The notes beneath the pieces were generated by a model. It was not told the origin of the DNA. It did no database searches and worked only from the letters and a program-made list of their open reading frames with translations. Shown here in pieces: positions 5,261 through 13,630 of a DNA stretch of 42,259 nucleotides (the stretch's first letter is position 1; the number at the start of each line of letters is the position of its first letter). Origin of the DNA: a virus; IMG/VR virus record IMGVR_UViG_3300043567_001340, positions 1 through 42,259 of that record. One strand, 5' to 3'. A program made the position numbers and the translations under genes.

Positions 5261-5749
5261 ATGAGCCACGTCTTGGTTTTGAATTATGACTATACTCCCT
5301 TGAATGTAACAAGCGTCAAACGGGGGTTTGTTTTAGTTGACAAGGGTAAAGCTGAGATTGTAAAATCTGATGATAATCCTATTGTGACAGGCTACAAAAC
5401 TTATGTCAGACCCGTAATCATACGTTTATTAAAATACATAAGACATTTCACTAGAGTTTTACGTGCAAATAGAAACAGAATTTATAAAAGAGATAACCAT
5501 CAATGTGTTTATTGTGGTTCTTCGAGAAATTTGACATTAGACCACGTGATACCTAAATCAAGAGGTGGAAAGAATGAATGGACCAATTTGGTTACCTCAT
5601 GTCAAAAATGTAATCTAAAGAAAGCAGATAAGACCCCTGAAGAAGCAAGAATGGTTATGAGACAAAAACCATTTGCGCCAACCCTTGTAAATGAAAATCA
5701 TACTTTATCCAAAATTTGGAATGATTTCCAAAAATCATTTGTTTATTAA
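5261..5749 (+). CDS. HNH endonuclease family protein
   Basis: A 162-aa protein from the ATG at 5261 (MSHVLVLNYDYTP). The N-terminal 70 residues match the strand-rich domain that precedes HNH in a conserved Bacteroidota/cyanobacterial family. The HNH core is RDNHQCVYCG (zinc Cys pair), LTLDHVIPKSRGGKN (catalytic DH) and NLVTSCQKCNLKKADKTPEEA (second Cys pair). It would cut DNA; in phages such proteins act in packaging, recombination or homing, but nothing here decides. It heads a plus-strand operon with a host-type promoter 15 bases upstream, so early expression is likely. The upstream ATT/TTG extension lies inside the promoter and was not used. Confidence 0.85.
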   Translation: MSHVLVLNYDYTPLNVTSVKRGFVLVDKGKAEIVKSDDNPIVTGYKTYVRPVIIRLLKYIRHFTRVLRANRNRIYKRDNHQCVYCGSSRNLTLDHVIPKSRGGKNEWTNLVTSCQKCNLKKADKTPEEARMVMRQKPFAPTLVNENHTLSKIWNDFQKSFVY

Positions 5750-5771
5750 AATTTTATAATAGATTTATACT

Positions 5772-6047
5772 ATGGATTTAAGCTTCAAACAATTATCAAT
5801 TGCGTTTCTTGTTTTAAGTGTAGGGTTTCTACTCTCTCTTCTGAGGGTTCAAACTCTTACGAAAAAAAACGAAAACTTGAAAATCAAAATCAGTTCTATG
5901 GAAAAAAACATAGATAGTTTAGAAAATGAAATTTTTGTCAAAGAACTACAATTGTTCAGATACGAAAGAGCGGTTGAAATTTTTGAAGAAAGAAACCCGA
6001 ATGCCACGTCACAATTAAATGACATAATCTCAGACGAAACAGAATAA
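5772..6047 (+). CDS. Small membrane-anchored coiled-coil protein
   Basis: A 91-aa protein with one N-terminal membrane helix (about residues 8-26, LSIAFLVLSVGFLLSLL) and then a charged heptad-rich stretch (about 30-75) predicted as a coiled coil. The layout is that of an inner-membrane spanin or of FtsL/FtsB-type proteins, but no outer-membrane partner is adjacent. It lies 22 bases after HNH and 1 base before the next gene in the carbamoyltransferase operon. Function unknown. Confidence 0.65.
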   Translation: MDLSFKQLSIAFLVLSVGFLLSLLRVQTLTKKNENLKIKISSMEKNIDSLENEIFVKELQLFRYERAVEIFEERNPNATSQLNDIISDETE

Positions 6048-6048
6048 A

Positions 6049-6315
6049 ATGGAACAAGAATTAAAAAATGAGACTCCTGAAGAACAAACTTCAGAACCGA
6101 CAACAGACCCATCACTTTTATTTGCTAAAGCATTATCTTTTATTTTAAAAAATGGTGAGGGTATAGTGGTTGATACTAATAATGAAGTAAACTTTTCCGA
6201 AGAAGTGAAAAAAGTAATTGTTTTCAAGTTTTCAGATAAAATTCACATTTACAAATGTGACGAAGACATTGCTGAAGGCACCGCAGTTCATTTACAACAA
6301 GAGGAGGAAAATTAA
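6049..6315 (+). CDS. Unknown small acidic protein
   Basis: An 88-aa acidic protein. The first 20 residues are Glu/Thr/Pro-rich and probably unstructured; the rest alternates helix and strand (VIVFKFSDKIHIYKCDED). No family is recognised. It is tightly coupled between the coiled-coil protein (1-base gap) and the first carbamoyltransferase (2-base gap). Confidence 0.6.
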   Translation: MEQELKNETPEEQTSEPTTDPSLLFAKALSFILKNGEGIVVDTNNEVNFSEEVKKVIVFKFSDKIHIYKCDEDIAEGTAVHLQQEEEN

Positions 6316-6317
6316 AT

Positions 6318-7985
6318 ATGAAAGTTTTAGGTTTTTCGAATGGCCACGACAAAGGAGCGGTCATAATTGAAGACGGAAGGATACTTGTGGGTATAACACA
6401 AGAAAGACTATCGAGAATCAAACACGATGGAGCTTATCAAGGTGGTAAAATCCCTTTTGAGTCAATAAACTATTGTCTGAATGCGATAGGTTGTTCGATT
6501 AGGGAGATTGATTATTTTGTATATAGTACTACGGAAAATATTGATGATGTAGAAGACCAATTCTTTTCTAAATTTTCACATATAAGTCGAGAAAAGATAC
6601 AATTCATTCCACATCATTTAGCACACGCTTACTCAACATTTTTCAGTTCGGGATTTGACGAAGCGGCTGTTGTTGTTGCGGATGCTTCAGGTAGTATCAT
6701 AACTTATAAAAATAAAACCCACGAATGGTATGACCCCAAAAAGTGGGACTTGAATCCAGATTTTGATTGGGCTGAAGGAATTTCAATTCTTCATTTAAAA
6801 AAGGACACTTATGAAGAACACTATAAAAGATGGGTAAAGTTTCCGGTTCCTTGGAATACTAATGAAGAAACTTCCTTGGGAACAATGTATTCTGAGGGAA
6901 CTCTACAATTGGTATACGAACCCGCCAATCATACTTGGAGCGCCGGAAAACTGATGGGGTTGGCATCATACGGTGACCCAAAATTGGTTTCTGAAGCACC
7001 TGAGTTTGTGAAAGAAATTGACGGGGAAATATCTCTTTTAAATAACAGCATCTACCCAAAAGTTACTTGGGCGTCAGATTTCTTTTCAAGGTCGGTTGCT
7101 GCAGGAATATATCAAAGGGAACAAGAAAGAGCTTCACTAATTTTAGCGAAAATGGCAAAAAATATGACCAATTCAAAAAACATTTGTGTTGCTGGAGGTT
7201 CTTTCTTGAATTGTAATTCTAATGAACTAATTCTGAAATCAGGTTTGTATGAAAATTGTTTTTTCTTACCTCCTGCTGATGACAGTGGTATCCCATTGGG
7301 GTGCGCATGGTATGCACTTCAGAAAGTTACAGAAATCAAAAATACTTCAAAAATTTCTCCTTATTTTGGGAGACCATACCATAAAAATGAGATTATATCA
7401 GCACTGAACGAACACCCTGAATTAGATTTCATAGAATATAAAGATTTCAACGAATTAGTTGAGCAAGTAACCTATTGGTTGACACAAAACAGAGTTATTG
7501 GGTGGTTTCAGGACGGTTCTGAAATCGGACCTAGAGCGCTTGGTAATAGGTCAATTGTCGCATCCCCAATGACCAAATGGATGTGTGGTCACATAAATGC
7601 AGATATTAAAGGTAGAGAGTGGTACCGCCCTTTCGCACCCGCAGTCCTTTACGAATATCAGAATGAAATATTCGATATGGATTATTTTTCTCCTCACATG
7701 TTAGTGACTACAACTGTGAAAGAATCCTGGAGAGAAAGAATACCATCTGTAGTTCATATTGATAATTCTGCTAGAATTCAATCTGTAACAGAAAAAAATA
7801 ATTATAAATTTTATACGCTTATTAAAAGTTTTTATGAGAAAACTCAGGTTCCTGTTCTTTTGAATACAAGTTTCAACGGGCCGAGTGAGCCAATTGTCGA
7901 AACCCCAACAGACGCAATCAAAACTTTTATTACCCGAAATTTAAATTATTTGGTTCTCAATAATTTTTTAATTTGGAAAAACTAA
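6318..7985 (+). CDS. Carbamoyltransferase, TobZ/NodU/CmcH family (copy 1)
   Basis: A 555-aa enzyme of the two-domain O-carbamoyltransferase family, which uses carbamoyl phosphate and ATP to make carbamoyl-AMP and pass the carbamoyl to a hydroxyl. The N-terminal Kae1-like domain starts VLGFSNGHDKGAVIIEDG and has the iron motif HHLAHA (residues 99-104). The C-terminal YrdC-like domain has WFQDGSEIGPRALGNRS (about 394-410), RPFAP (about 437) and LLNTSFNGPSEPIVETP near the end. All key motifs look intact. A second, divergent copy follows after 1 base. Known targets are sugars, antibiotics and, in some phages, 5-hydroxymethylcytosine in DNA; the target here is unknown. Confidence 0.9.
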   Translation: MKVLGFSNGHDKGAVIIEDGRILVGITQERLSRIKHDGAYQGGKIPFESINYCLNAIGCSIREIDYFVYSTTENIDDVEDQFFSKFSHISREKIQFIPHHLAHAYSTFFSSGFDEAAVVVADASGSIITYKNKTHEWYDPKKWDLNPDFDWAEGISILHLKKDTYEEHYKRWVKFPVPWNTNEETSLGTMYSEGTLQLVYEPANHTWSAGKLMGLASYGDPKLVSEAPEFVKEIDGEISLLNNSIYPKVTWASDFFSRSVAAGIYQREQERASLILAKMAKNMTNSKNICVAGGSFLNCNSNELILKSGLYENCFFLPPADDSGIPLGCAWYALQKVTEIKNTSKISPYFGRPYHKNEIISALNEHPELDFIEYKDFNELVEQVTYWLTQNRVIGWFQDGSEIGPRALGNRSIVASPMTKWMCGHINADIKGREWYRPFAPAVLYEYQNEIFDMDYFSPHMLVTTTVKESWRERIPSVVHIDNSARIQSVTEKNNYKFYTLIKSFYEKTQVPVLLNTSFNGPSEPIVETPTDAIKTFITRNLNYLVLNNFLIWKN

Positions 7986-7986
7986 A

Positions 7987-9582
7987 ATGAGTAGAATTTA
8001 TGGTATGTTCACAGGCTCACACAGCCCGTGTATAGCTTACTTGGAAGATGGAGAAATAATTTTTTCTATAGAAGAAGAACGTTTGACTAGAATAAAGGCG
8101 GGTGATAATTACGACATTCAGGCCGAAATGTGTTTGAACAGGGCAGAGCTTGAAACCAACGTGAAATTTCATGAAGCGGATTATAGGGTTATTGCTCAGC
8201 CTGTACCCGACGAATTTTTGAGAAGAATTTCCAAAGGTAAACCTTATGAAAGGGTAAGTCATCACACCGCCCACGCTTACGGTGCATATTTTACAAGTGG
8301 ATTTGAAGGTAAAACGATAACCATAACATATGATGGCGGTGGTCAAGAATCAGTAATGAAAATTTTCCTTTGTGAAAATGGAAAAATGACCTTAGTGAAA
8401 AATATGCCATATGCTGGTTTTGCCAGCTTATCCCATTTGTGGGGTTTTAGTACGTCTAGTATGAGAGGTTATGATGAACATAATGAGGGAAAATGGAAAA
8501 TGTGTAAAGATGAGGGAAAACTTATGGGAATGGCGCCCGATGGATTTTATGATGAAAAAATATATAAAATCTTGAATTCATTAGTAAATTATGAAAATTT
8601 GAGATTTTTCCCCTCGGGTACCGCACCAAAAACACAGTTTATTTGTGATATGATGTTTGAAGATGGTTTTTTCGAAAGTCAAATAAACAAAGAAATGTTT
8701 TGTTTCAATTTACAAAAATTGACAAATGATTTGATGTTGAGATTTATAAATGATTTACACAAGTTATATCCAGAATATACAAAACTATGTTTCGCCGGAG
8801 GTCTTTTTGCAAACGTTAAACTAAATCAACACATAAACGAACTACCTTGGGTTGAGGAAGTTTACATTTTACCTCCGATGGGTGACGAGGGATTAGCTCT
8901 CGGTGCCGCAATTTTTAAATCTGTAGAATTAGGTGAATGGACTAAACCAAAACGTTTAAAAAATGTTTTTCTCGGTTCGAAGTATTCTGAAGAAAAAATT
9001 CAAAGGGCTTCAACTTCATTCAATTTTAAGAGAAGAGAGTATGATGTAAAAGAAATGGCAAGAAAAATTGCTGATGGTAATATAGTTGGATGGTTTCAGG
9101 GTGGGTCTGAATTGGGTCCAAGGGCTTTGGGTGCTCGAAGTATTTTAGTAAAACCCACAGATAAAGAAACACATAAAATTTTGAACGGGAGACTTAAAAG
9201 ATATGATACTATGCCATTTGCACCTATCGTCATGTCCGAACACTTTGATGAAATTTTCACTTGTTCTAAGTCAAAATATACTGCACAATTTATGACTATG
9301 TGTTATTCCACAAAAGAGGAGTGGATAGATAAAATTCCTGCAGTAATTCAAAAGTCAGATAAAACCGCAAGACCTCAAGTTGTTGTAAAAGAATCAAATC
9401 CTAAATTTTGGGAGATTTTAAACGAGTATTACTTGATAACAGGTATTCCTGTACTTCTGAACACTTCATTTAACTCCCACAATGAACCAATTATTGAACA
9501 TCCTCGCCAAGCATTTGAAACTTTATATAAAAAAATAATTGATGAACTCATATTAGAAGATTATGTATATTACTCTGAATAG
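7987..9582 (+). CDS. Carbamoyltransferase, TobZ/NodU/CmcH family (copy 2)
   Basis: A 531-aa relative of the preceding gene. It keeps the iron motif SHHTAHAYGAYF (about residues 88-99), YDGGG, GPRALGARS (about 373-381) and LLNTSFNSHNEPIIEHP. The conserved RPFAP of copy 1 is MPFAP here (about residue 409), so an Arg that helps bind carbamoyl phosphate or nucleotide may be lost. The two copies are clearly diverged, not a recent duplication, suggesting different substrates or a heteromeric pair. Its last 20 bases overlap the start of the next gene, which indicates translational coupling. Confidence 0.88.
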   Translation: MSRIYGMFTGSHSPCIAYLEDGEIIFSIEEERLTRIKAGDNYDIQAEMCLNRAELETNVKFHEADYRVIAQPVPDEFLRRISKGKPYERVSHHTAHAYGAYFTSGFEGKTITITYDGGGQESVMKIFLCENGKMTLVKNMPYAGFASLSHLWGFSTSSMRGYDEHNEGKWKMCKDEGKLMGMAPDGFYDEKIYKILNSLVNYENLRFFPSGTAPKTQFICDMMFEDGFFESQINKEMFCFNLQKLTNDLMLRFINDLHKLYPEYTKLCFAGGLFANVKLNQHINELPWVEEVYILPPMGDEGLALGAAIFKSVELGEWTKPKRLKNVFLGSKYSEEKIQRASTSFNFKRREYDVKEMARKIADGNIVGWFQGGSELGPRALGARSILVKPTDKETHKILNGRLKRYDTMPFAPIVMSEHFDEIFTCSKSKYTAQFMTMCYSTKEEWIDKIPAVIQKSDKTARPQVVVKESNPKFWEILNEYYLITGIPVLLNTSFNSHNEPIIEHPRQAFETLYKKIIDELILEDYVYYSE

Positions 9583-10207
9583 TGAACAAATTGTTTTTAA
9601 TACAAACCCTAGCGTACATGTTAGAGTCGCGGGTCCTGACAAATTATATTATGTTGAATTGAGAGAATATAAGAAGAACGAGGACCAATCTCTTTATATC
9701 GAGGGATACAAAATATCTTCAGGTTCATACCCAAGATGGAGAGTAGATTTCACTTGTCCAATAGAATTCTATTACGATTTTGAGATACAAATTTCCAAGT
9801 ATGTCCCAAATTATGGAATGTCCAAAATTTTTGTACACAGATTTAATGACTATGGTAAACATGTGTTATTTAATTTAGTCACTGAAGATAAGGAAGAGGC
9901 ATTTTTGTGGACGGAAAGAGTAAAAGTATATCAAAAAATACATGGGTGTAAAATAGTCCTAAATTCTAAATTCGACGAGATAAATAAAATGTTCGGAGAT
10001 TATTATTCCACTTTCGGAATAGATTTTTACAAAACTTATAACATAGGAAGGTTTCCCAAAACCTCAACCGATTTTAGAACTTTGGACCATAGAATGGAGG
10101 GAGTAATTTGGTATGGAAATTGGAAAACCTTTTGGTCATATCAACACCCAAGACCTTGGAAAACTTTGTCAAGTCAAGAAATTGTCGATGACATTTTGGG
10201 GTTGTAA
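9563..10207 (+). CDS. Unknown protein coupled to the carbamoyltransferases
   Basis: A 214-aa soluble protein. The first 90 residues are strand-rich with a probable Ig- or C2-like sandwich (PSVHVRVAGPDKLYYVELRE); the second half is aromatic-rich (FGDYYSTFGIDFYKTY, WYGNWKTFWSYQHPRPW). No family is recognised and no catalytic motif stands out. Its start overlaps carbamoyltransferase 2 by 20 bases, so it is probably made together with it and may bind the acceptor substrate; that is inference from position only. Confidence 0.6.
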   Translation: MYITLNSEQIVFNTNPSVHVRVAGPDKLYYVELREYKKNEDQSLYIEGYKISSGSYPRWRVDFTCPIEFYYDFEIQISKYVPNYGMSKIFVHRFNDYGKHVLFNLVTEDKEEAFLWTERVKVYQKIHGCKIVLNSKFDEINKMFGDYYSTFGIDFYKTYNIGRFPKTSTDFRTLDHRMEGVIWYGNWKTFWSYQHPRPWKTLSSQEIVDDILGL

Positions 10208-10226
10208 CTTTTTTTTGTTATTTTTG
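10196..10226 (+). promoter_or_regulatory. Host-type promoter, TTG-N20-TATTTTTG
   Basis: TTG (10196-10198), 20-base spacer, TATTTTTG (10219-10226), with the clpP ATG at 10244. The -33 element lies in the last codons of the preceding gene, so clpP can be transcribed on its own. Confidence 0.7.
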
Positions 10227-10243
10227 TTTCAAATTTAATACAT

Positions 10244-10921
10244 ATGAATTTGACGAACGATTTTACAAATTATTACACAAAACATTTAGGAAAGGGTTCC
10301 TTGGATTTACATTATTTTGGTCAACAAATTGAATCCTCTATGACCCCTTACATTCTTGAAGAAAGAGAAATGAGGGCAACTCAAATTGATATTTTTTCGA
10401 GGTTGATGAGAGATAGAATCATTTGGGTTGCAGGTCCCGTAGATGACCGAATGTCCACCATAGTTCAAGCTCAACTTATGTTTTTGGATAACTCAGATAA
10501 GACTGATATTACCATGCATATCGATTCGCCTGGTGGTTCAGTAAAGAGTGGTTTATCTATGGTTGACGTTATGCAGTACATTACCTGTGATATTAGAACT
10601 GTAAACACAGGAATGGCAGCTTCCATGGGTTCAGTCCTCTTAGGTGCTGGAACCAAAGGAAAAAGAGCATCTTTACGTTTTTCTAAAACTATGTTACATC
10701 AAACATCTGGTGGTGCTGGTGGTAATATTCAAGATGCAAGAATCAATTTTATAGAATGGGAAAAAACCAACAAAATTTTATTCCAACTACTTGGAGAATT
10801 TTGTGGAAAAACTTCCGAGCAAGTTACTGAAGACTCTCAACGTGACTTTTGGCTGTCGGCCGATGAAGCTGTTGAATATGGTATCATCGATGAAGTAGTG
10901 AAAACAAAAAAGAAGGGTTAA
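10244..10921 (+). CDS. clpP: ClpP-family serine protease
   Basis: A 225-aa ClpP homologue, slightly longer than bacterial ClpP through an N-terminal extension of about 40 residues. The catalytic triad is visible: Ser127 in GMAASMGS, His152 in MLHQ and Asp201 in SQRDFWLSADEAVEYG. HIDSPGGSVKSG forms the oxyanion-hole loop. ClpP works as a ring protease with an ATPase such as ClpX, normally supplied by the host. In phages, ClpP-like enzymes serve either as regulators of host proteolysis or as prohead proteases. Here it has its own host-type promoter and a terminator right behind it, away from the virion genes, which favours early expression; a prohead role is not excluded. Confidence 0.9.
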   Translation: MNLTNDFTNYYTKHLGKGSLDLHYFGQQIESSMTPYILEEREMRATQIDIFSRLMRDRIIWVAGPVDDRMSTIVQAQLMFLDNSDKTDITMHIDSPGGSVKSGLSMVDVMQYITCDIRTVNTGMAASMGSVLLGAGTKGKRASLRFSKTMLHQTSGGAGGNIQDARINFIEWEKTNKILFQLLGEFCGKTSEQVTEDSQRDFWLSADEAVEYGIIDEVVKTKKKG

Positions 10922-10936
10922 ACCCTTCTTTTTTTT
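10904..10936. terminator. Bidirectional terminator
   Basis: AAGAAGGG (10910-10917) pairs with CCCTTCTT (10923-10930). On the plus strand TTTTTT follows, on the minus strand TTTTTTGTTTTC follows, so it can end both clpP (whose stop lies in the loop) and the minus-strand operon ending at 10983. Confidence 0.85.
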
Positions 10937-10982
10937 GATTTGGAACACCCCCTTTTTGTTTTCCTACCATTTATACTGGTCA

Positions 10983-12296
10983 TCAGAGTGCTGACATTCT
11001 GACAACCAAATTTTTTGCATTTTCTGTGAATTTATCGTATAACTCACAAACCGAACTTTCTAATTTAGAATTCAGATTTTCTAAAAAACTTGAATTTTTT
11101 AGTGTGTCCATAAGACTTGTATTGACCACATCACTTTGGATTATATTTTCAGTGTTCATTTTTTTGGTAAGTTCTTCTGAAATTGCTGCCGATATAAAAT
11201 TTGTCAGAGATTTACAATCTCCCATAGATGGTATAATTTCTGTTCCTTTCGATTGAATATTCGTCAGAACTTTGCCCTTCAAATCTTCGTCTAAACCAAT
11301 TTTTGTCAATAATGAAATTAGAAGGGGTTCAGATATTGCACCAATCATATCTTCCATACTCTTACCGTATAAATTTTGAAATATATCGGTTAGATTTTCT
11401 TTTATAAGACCAATCTCTAATAACTCAGAGGATTCTTTCAAGAATCTAAAACCAAATTTAATTTTTCTAACTCTACTCATATTTTCAAAATCATCCATGT
11501 TTTCCGAGACAATTTTCAATCTACTTTCACATATCTTTTCAAGGATAAGTCTATTTTCTTTTAATACTTTAGTTTCATTCAAAACCTCCTTCACCAACGA
11601 ATTCAAATTTCTATTTTCAATGAGTGGTAAATTCACAATCTTGTATTTTCCTTTATCCTTATCTCTTTGAGCATAGTTAGCTATCGTTTGTAACATCGTA
11701 TTTATCTCTTGTTTGTTTTTCCTATTTAATTTTTTCATGTTCTCCTGTCTAGCACACTTGGACACACTATTTTTCACGACTTCATGGAATTGACCTAAAT
11801 CAGCTTGTGGAGCATTTTTGGAATATTTAAAAAATAATTTTATTGCTGAAACACAATCTTTCACTTCAATTTCTTTCAAAGGGTTAGCCTTTGCGGCTTT
11901 CAAAGCATCTTTCAAAGTCGTTAGTTCAGGGTCATTGTTATTTTCCTCTTCCTTAGGGGGTTCTTTTTTTTCTTCGGGTTTTTTCGATAACTCAGTTTGT
12001 AAAGGTCTACAAGTCCAAATGTTAAATTCTTTGGGGTCTAAAGTTTTAACTATTTTTCCTAATTGTTGTAATCCTTTAGCATCTTTTTGGTTCACGTCAG
12101 GTTCAAAAGTCACTTGAAAATCCGCTTGAGACTCATTCCCTTTAGCAAATAAAATAACGTTACCGTCTTTTTCTTGTGGTGTTTCTGGATTTATTGTTAT
12201 ACCCAATCTATCAAAACAACCTAACTCAATCGCTCTTGTTAAATTTGTTTTTTTGGTTTGTTTCTCGTCTTGTTCTTGTATAATTCTACGTTTCAT
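10983..12296 (-). CDS. Putative internal virion protein (unknown)
   Basis: A 437-aa hydrophilic protein, last gene of the 17721-10983 operon. N-terminus MKRRIIQEQDEKQ has the IxE-Q pattern seen at the start of its operon partners, with a possible cut after residue 8. Residues about 1-95 form a small domain (AIELGCFDRLGITINPE), then a Lys/Glu/Pro-rich linker (about 105-125), then a long helical region to the end. No family is recognised. Its start is 2 bases after the stop of the preceding gene. Packaging in the capsid is inferred from the operon and N-terminus. Confidence 0.6.
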   Translation of the reverse strand: MKRRIIQEQDEKQTKKTNLTRAIELGCFDRLGITINPETPQEKDGNVILFAKGNESQADFQVTFEPDVNQKDAKGLQQLGKIVKTLDPKEFNIWTCRPLQTELSKKPEEKKEPPKEEENNNDPELTTLKDALKAAKANPLKEIEVKDCVSAIKLFFKYSKNAPQADLGQFHEVVKNSVSKCARQENMKKLNRKNKQEINTMLQTIANYAQRDKDKGKYKIVNLPLIENRNLNSLVKEVLNETKVLKENRLILEKICESRLKIVSENMDDFENMSRVRKIKFGFRFLKESSELLEIGLIKENLTDIFQNLYGKSMEDMIGAISEPLLISLLTKIGLDEDLKGKVLTNIQSKGTEIIPSMGDCKSLTNFISAAISEELTKKMNTENIIQSDVVNTSLMDTLKNSSFLENLNSKLESSVCELYDKFTENAKNLVVRMSAL

Positions 12297-12298
12297 AA

Positions 12299-13630
12299 TT
12301 AAAATTTTGTTTTTTCGTCAGCAAATTTTGGTTTTGGAGGTTCTGGCGCTGGAGCAGGTTTAGGTTCAGGTTTAGGTGCGGGCTTCGGTGGTTCAGGTTC
12401 AGGTCCTGGTCTATTTTTATTTTGTGATAAAAGAAGTTCATATGTTTTTTTATCTATGGTACCACTTAAAGTTCTGTTTAACGAATATAATCCGTTTGTA
12501 CTTTGATAAATTTTGATTGCCTTTTCCATATAAGGTCCGAAAAATTCATCGGTAACTTCAGGTTGTTTATTTCCTCTTAGCACATCAAAAAGGTATGATT
12601 GAAATACAGGCATTTTTTGTATACTTGCAATAATCGGACCTTTCATACATTTTTTTATTTGTTTTCTTCCACTCAAAATATCTTTCTCATTTGGTTCAGT
12701 TACAAACGAACGACAATTTTTTATCTTTGATTGATTTTCTCCTCCGTCTGAACCATCATCTTGATTATTATCTTCATTTTCATCACCAGATATTCGAGCC
12801 CTAACAGGAAATTTTTCAACTTTACCATCATCCCATGTAATTTTAAATCCTTTATTATTTTCAGTACATTCCCATTTACCTGTTTTTATTGTTTTCATGG
12901 AATCTGAAGTCTTCCATTCAGCTTTATAGTTCTTGTACAAATAAAAATCAGTTTCTTCACCCTCATAAATGGTATCTACAGGAAAATATTTATAATCACC
13001 TTTTAGACTTGTTCCCATCATTATTGCACCCGAATTATCAAGAGCGGTTTTCACACAATTCCAAACTGCGGAGTCCTCTGCTGCAGGGTTGACGGATTCA
13101 TCAGTTTTTGTAACAGTTATTTCACTACCTTGACCGACTGGAGGTGGTGCCATAAGACGAACTACGTTTGCACCTTCCAAAGTTGTAAGAACACTAGCGT
13201 TCGGTGTAGATAAATTTATAATAGCTTGAGGTGGGTCCTCAGTAAAATCAAAAGTAACATCGATTCCAAAAGTTTGATTCCAAAAAACATCTTCAGTGTT
13301 GGTTGATTTGGTAAGTACGTATTGACCACCACCCATTGTCATTTTCAACTGATTTCTAAATTGTTTGAATTTGACTTTGAAATCCTGAATAATTCCAAAT
13401 CCTTTTTTAACATACACACCTACATATTTGTCGTCGATTGGTGGTTGTACAGAAGCCTTACATCTTATGAAGATTTTAGTTCCTTTTTTACACGGAGCAC
13501 AACCACTTCTTACAGGCGGTCTTCCTGACCCTGCCCATTCTTCATCGGTGAAATCGGTAGGAGGGTCAACGGGGTCACACGGAGGATAAACTATTTGTTC
13601 GACTATTAGTTTTTTTATATTAGTTTGCAT
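12299..13630 (-). CDS. Putative internal virion protein with peptidoglycan-binding-like C-terminus
   Basis: I chose the ATG at 13630 (443 aa, MQTNIKKLIVEQIVYPP), which overlaps the upstream stop by 11 bases; the longer form from 13654 adds 8 residues. The N-terminus ends in IVE-Q, a possible prohead-protease site after residue 11. The middle is strand-rich with paired Cys (CAPCKKG). About residues 340-400 resemble a PG_binding_1 helical bundle (FFGPYMEKAIKIYQSTNG, SGTIDKKTYELLL). The tail is a Pro/Lys/Glu repeat region (PAPKPEPKPAPAPEPPK). A protein that helps the genome cross the cell wall would fit, but this is inference. Confidence 0.6.
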   Translation of the reverse strand: MQTNIKKLIVEQIVYPPCDPVDPPTDFTDEEWAGSGRPPVRSGCAPCKKGTKIFIRCKASVQPPIDDKYVGVYVKKGFGIIQDFKVKFKQFRNQLKMTMGGGQYVLTKSTNTEDVFWNQTFGIDVTFDFTEDPPQAIINLSTPNASVLTTLEGANVVRLMAPPPVGQGSEITVTKTDESVNPAAEDSAVWNCVKTALDNSGAIMMGTSLKGDYKYFPVDTIYEGEETDFYLYKNYKAEWKTSDSMKTIKTGKWECTENNKGFKITWDDGKVEKFPVRARISGDENEDNNQDDGSDGGENQSKIKNCRSFVTEPNEKDILSGRKQIKKCMKGPIIASIQKMPVFQSYLFDVLRGNKQPEVTDEFFGPYMEKAIKIYQSTNGLYSLNRTLSGTIDKKTYELLLSQNKNRPGPEPEPPKPAPKPEPKPAPAPEPPKPKFADEKTKF

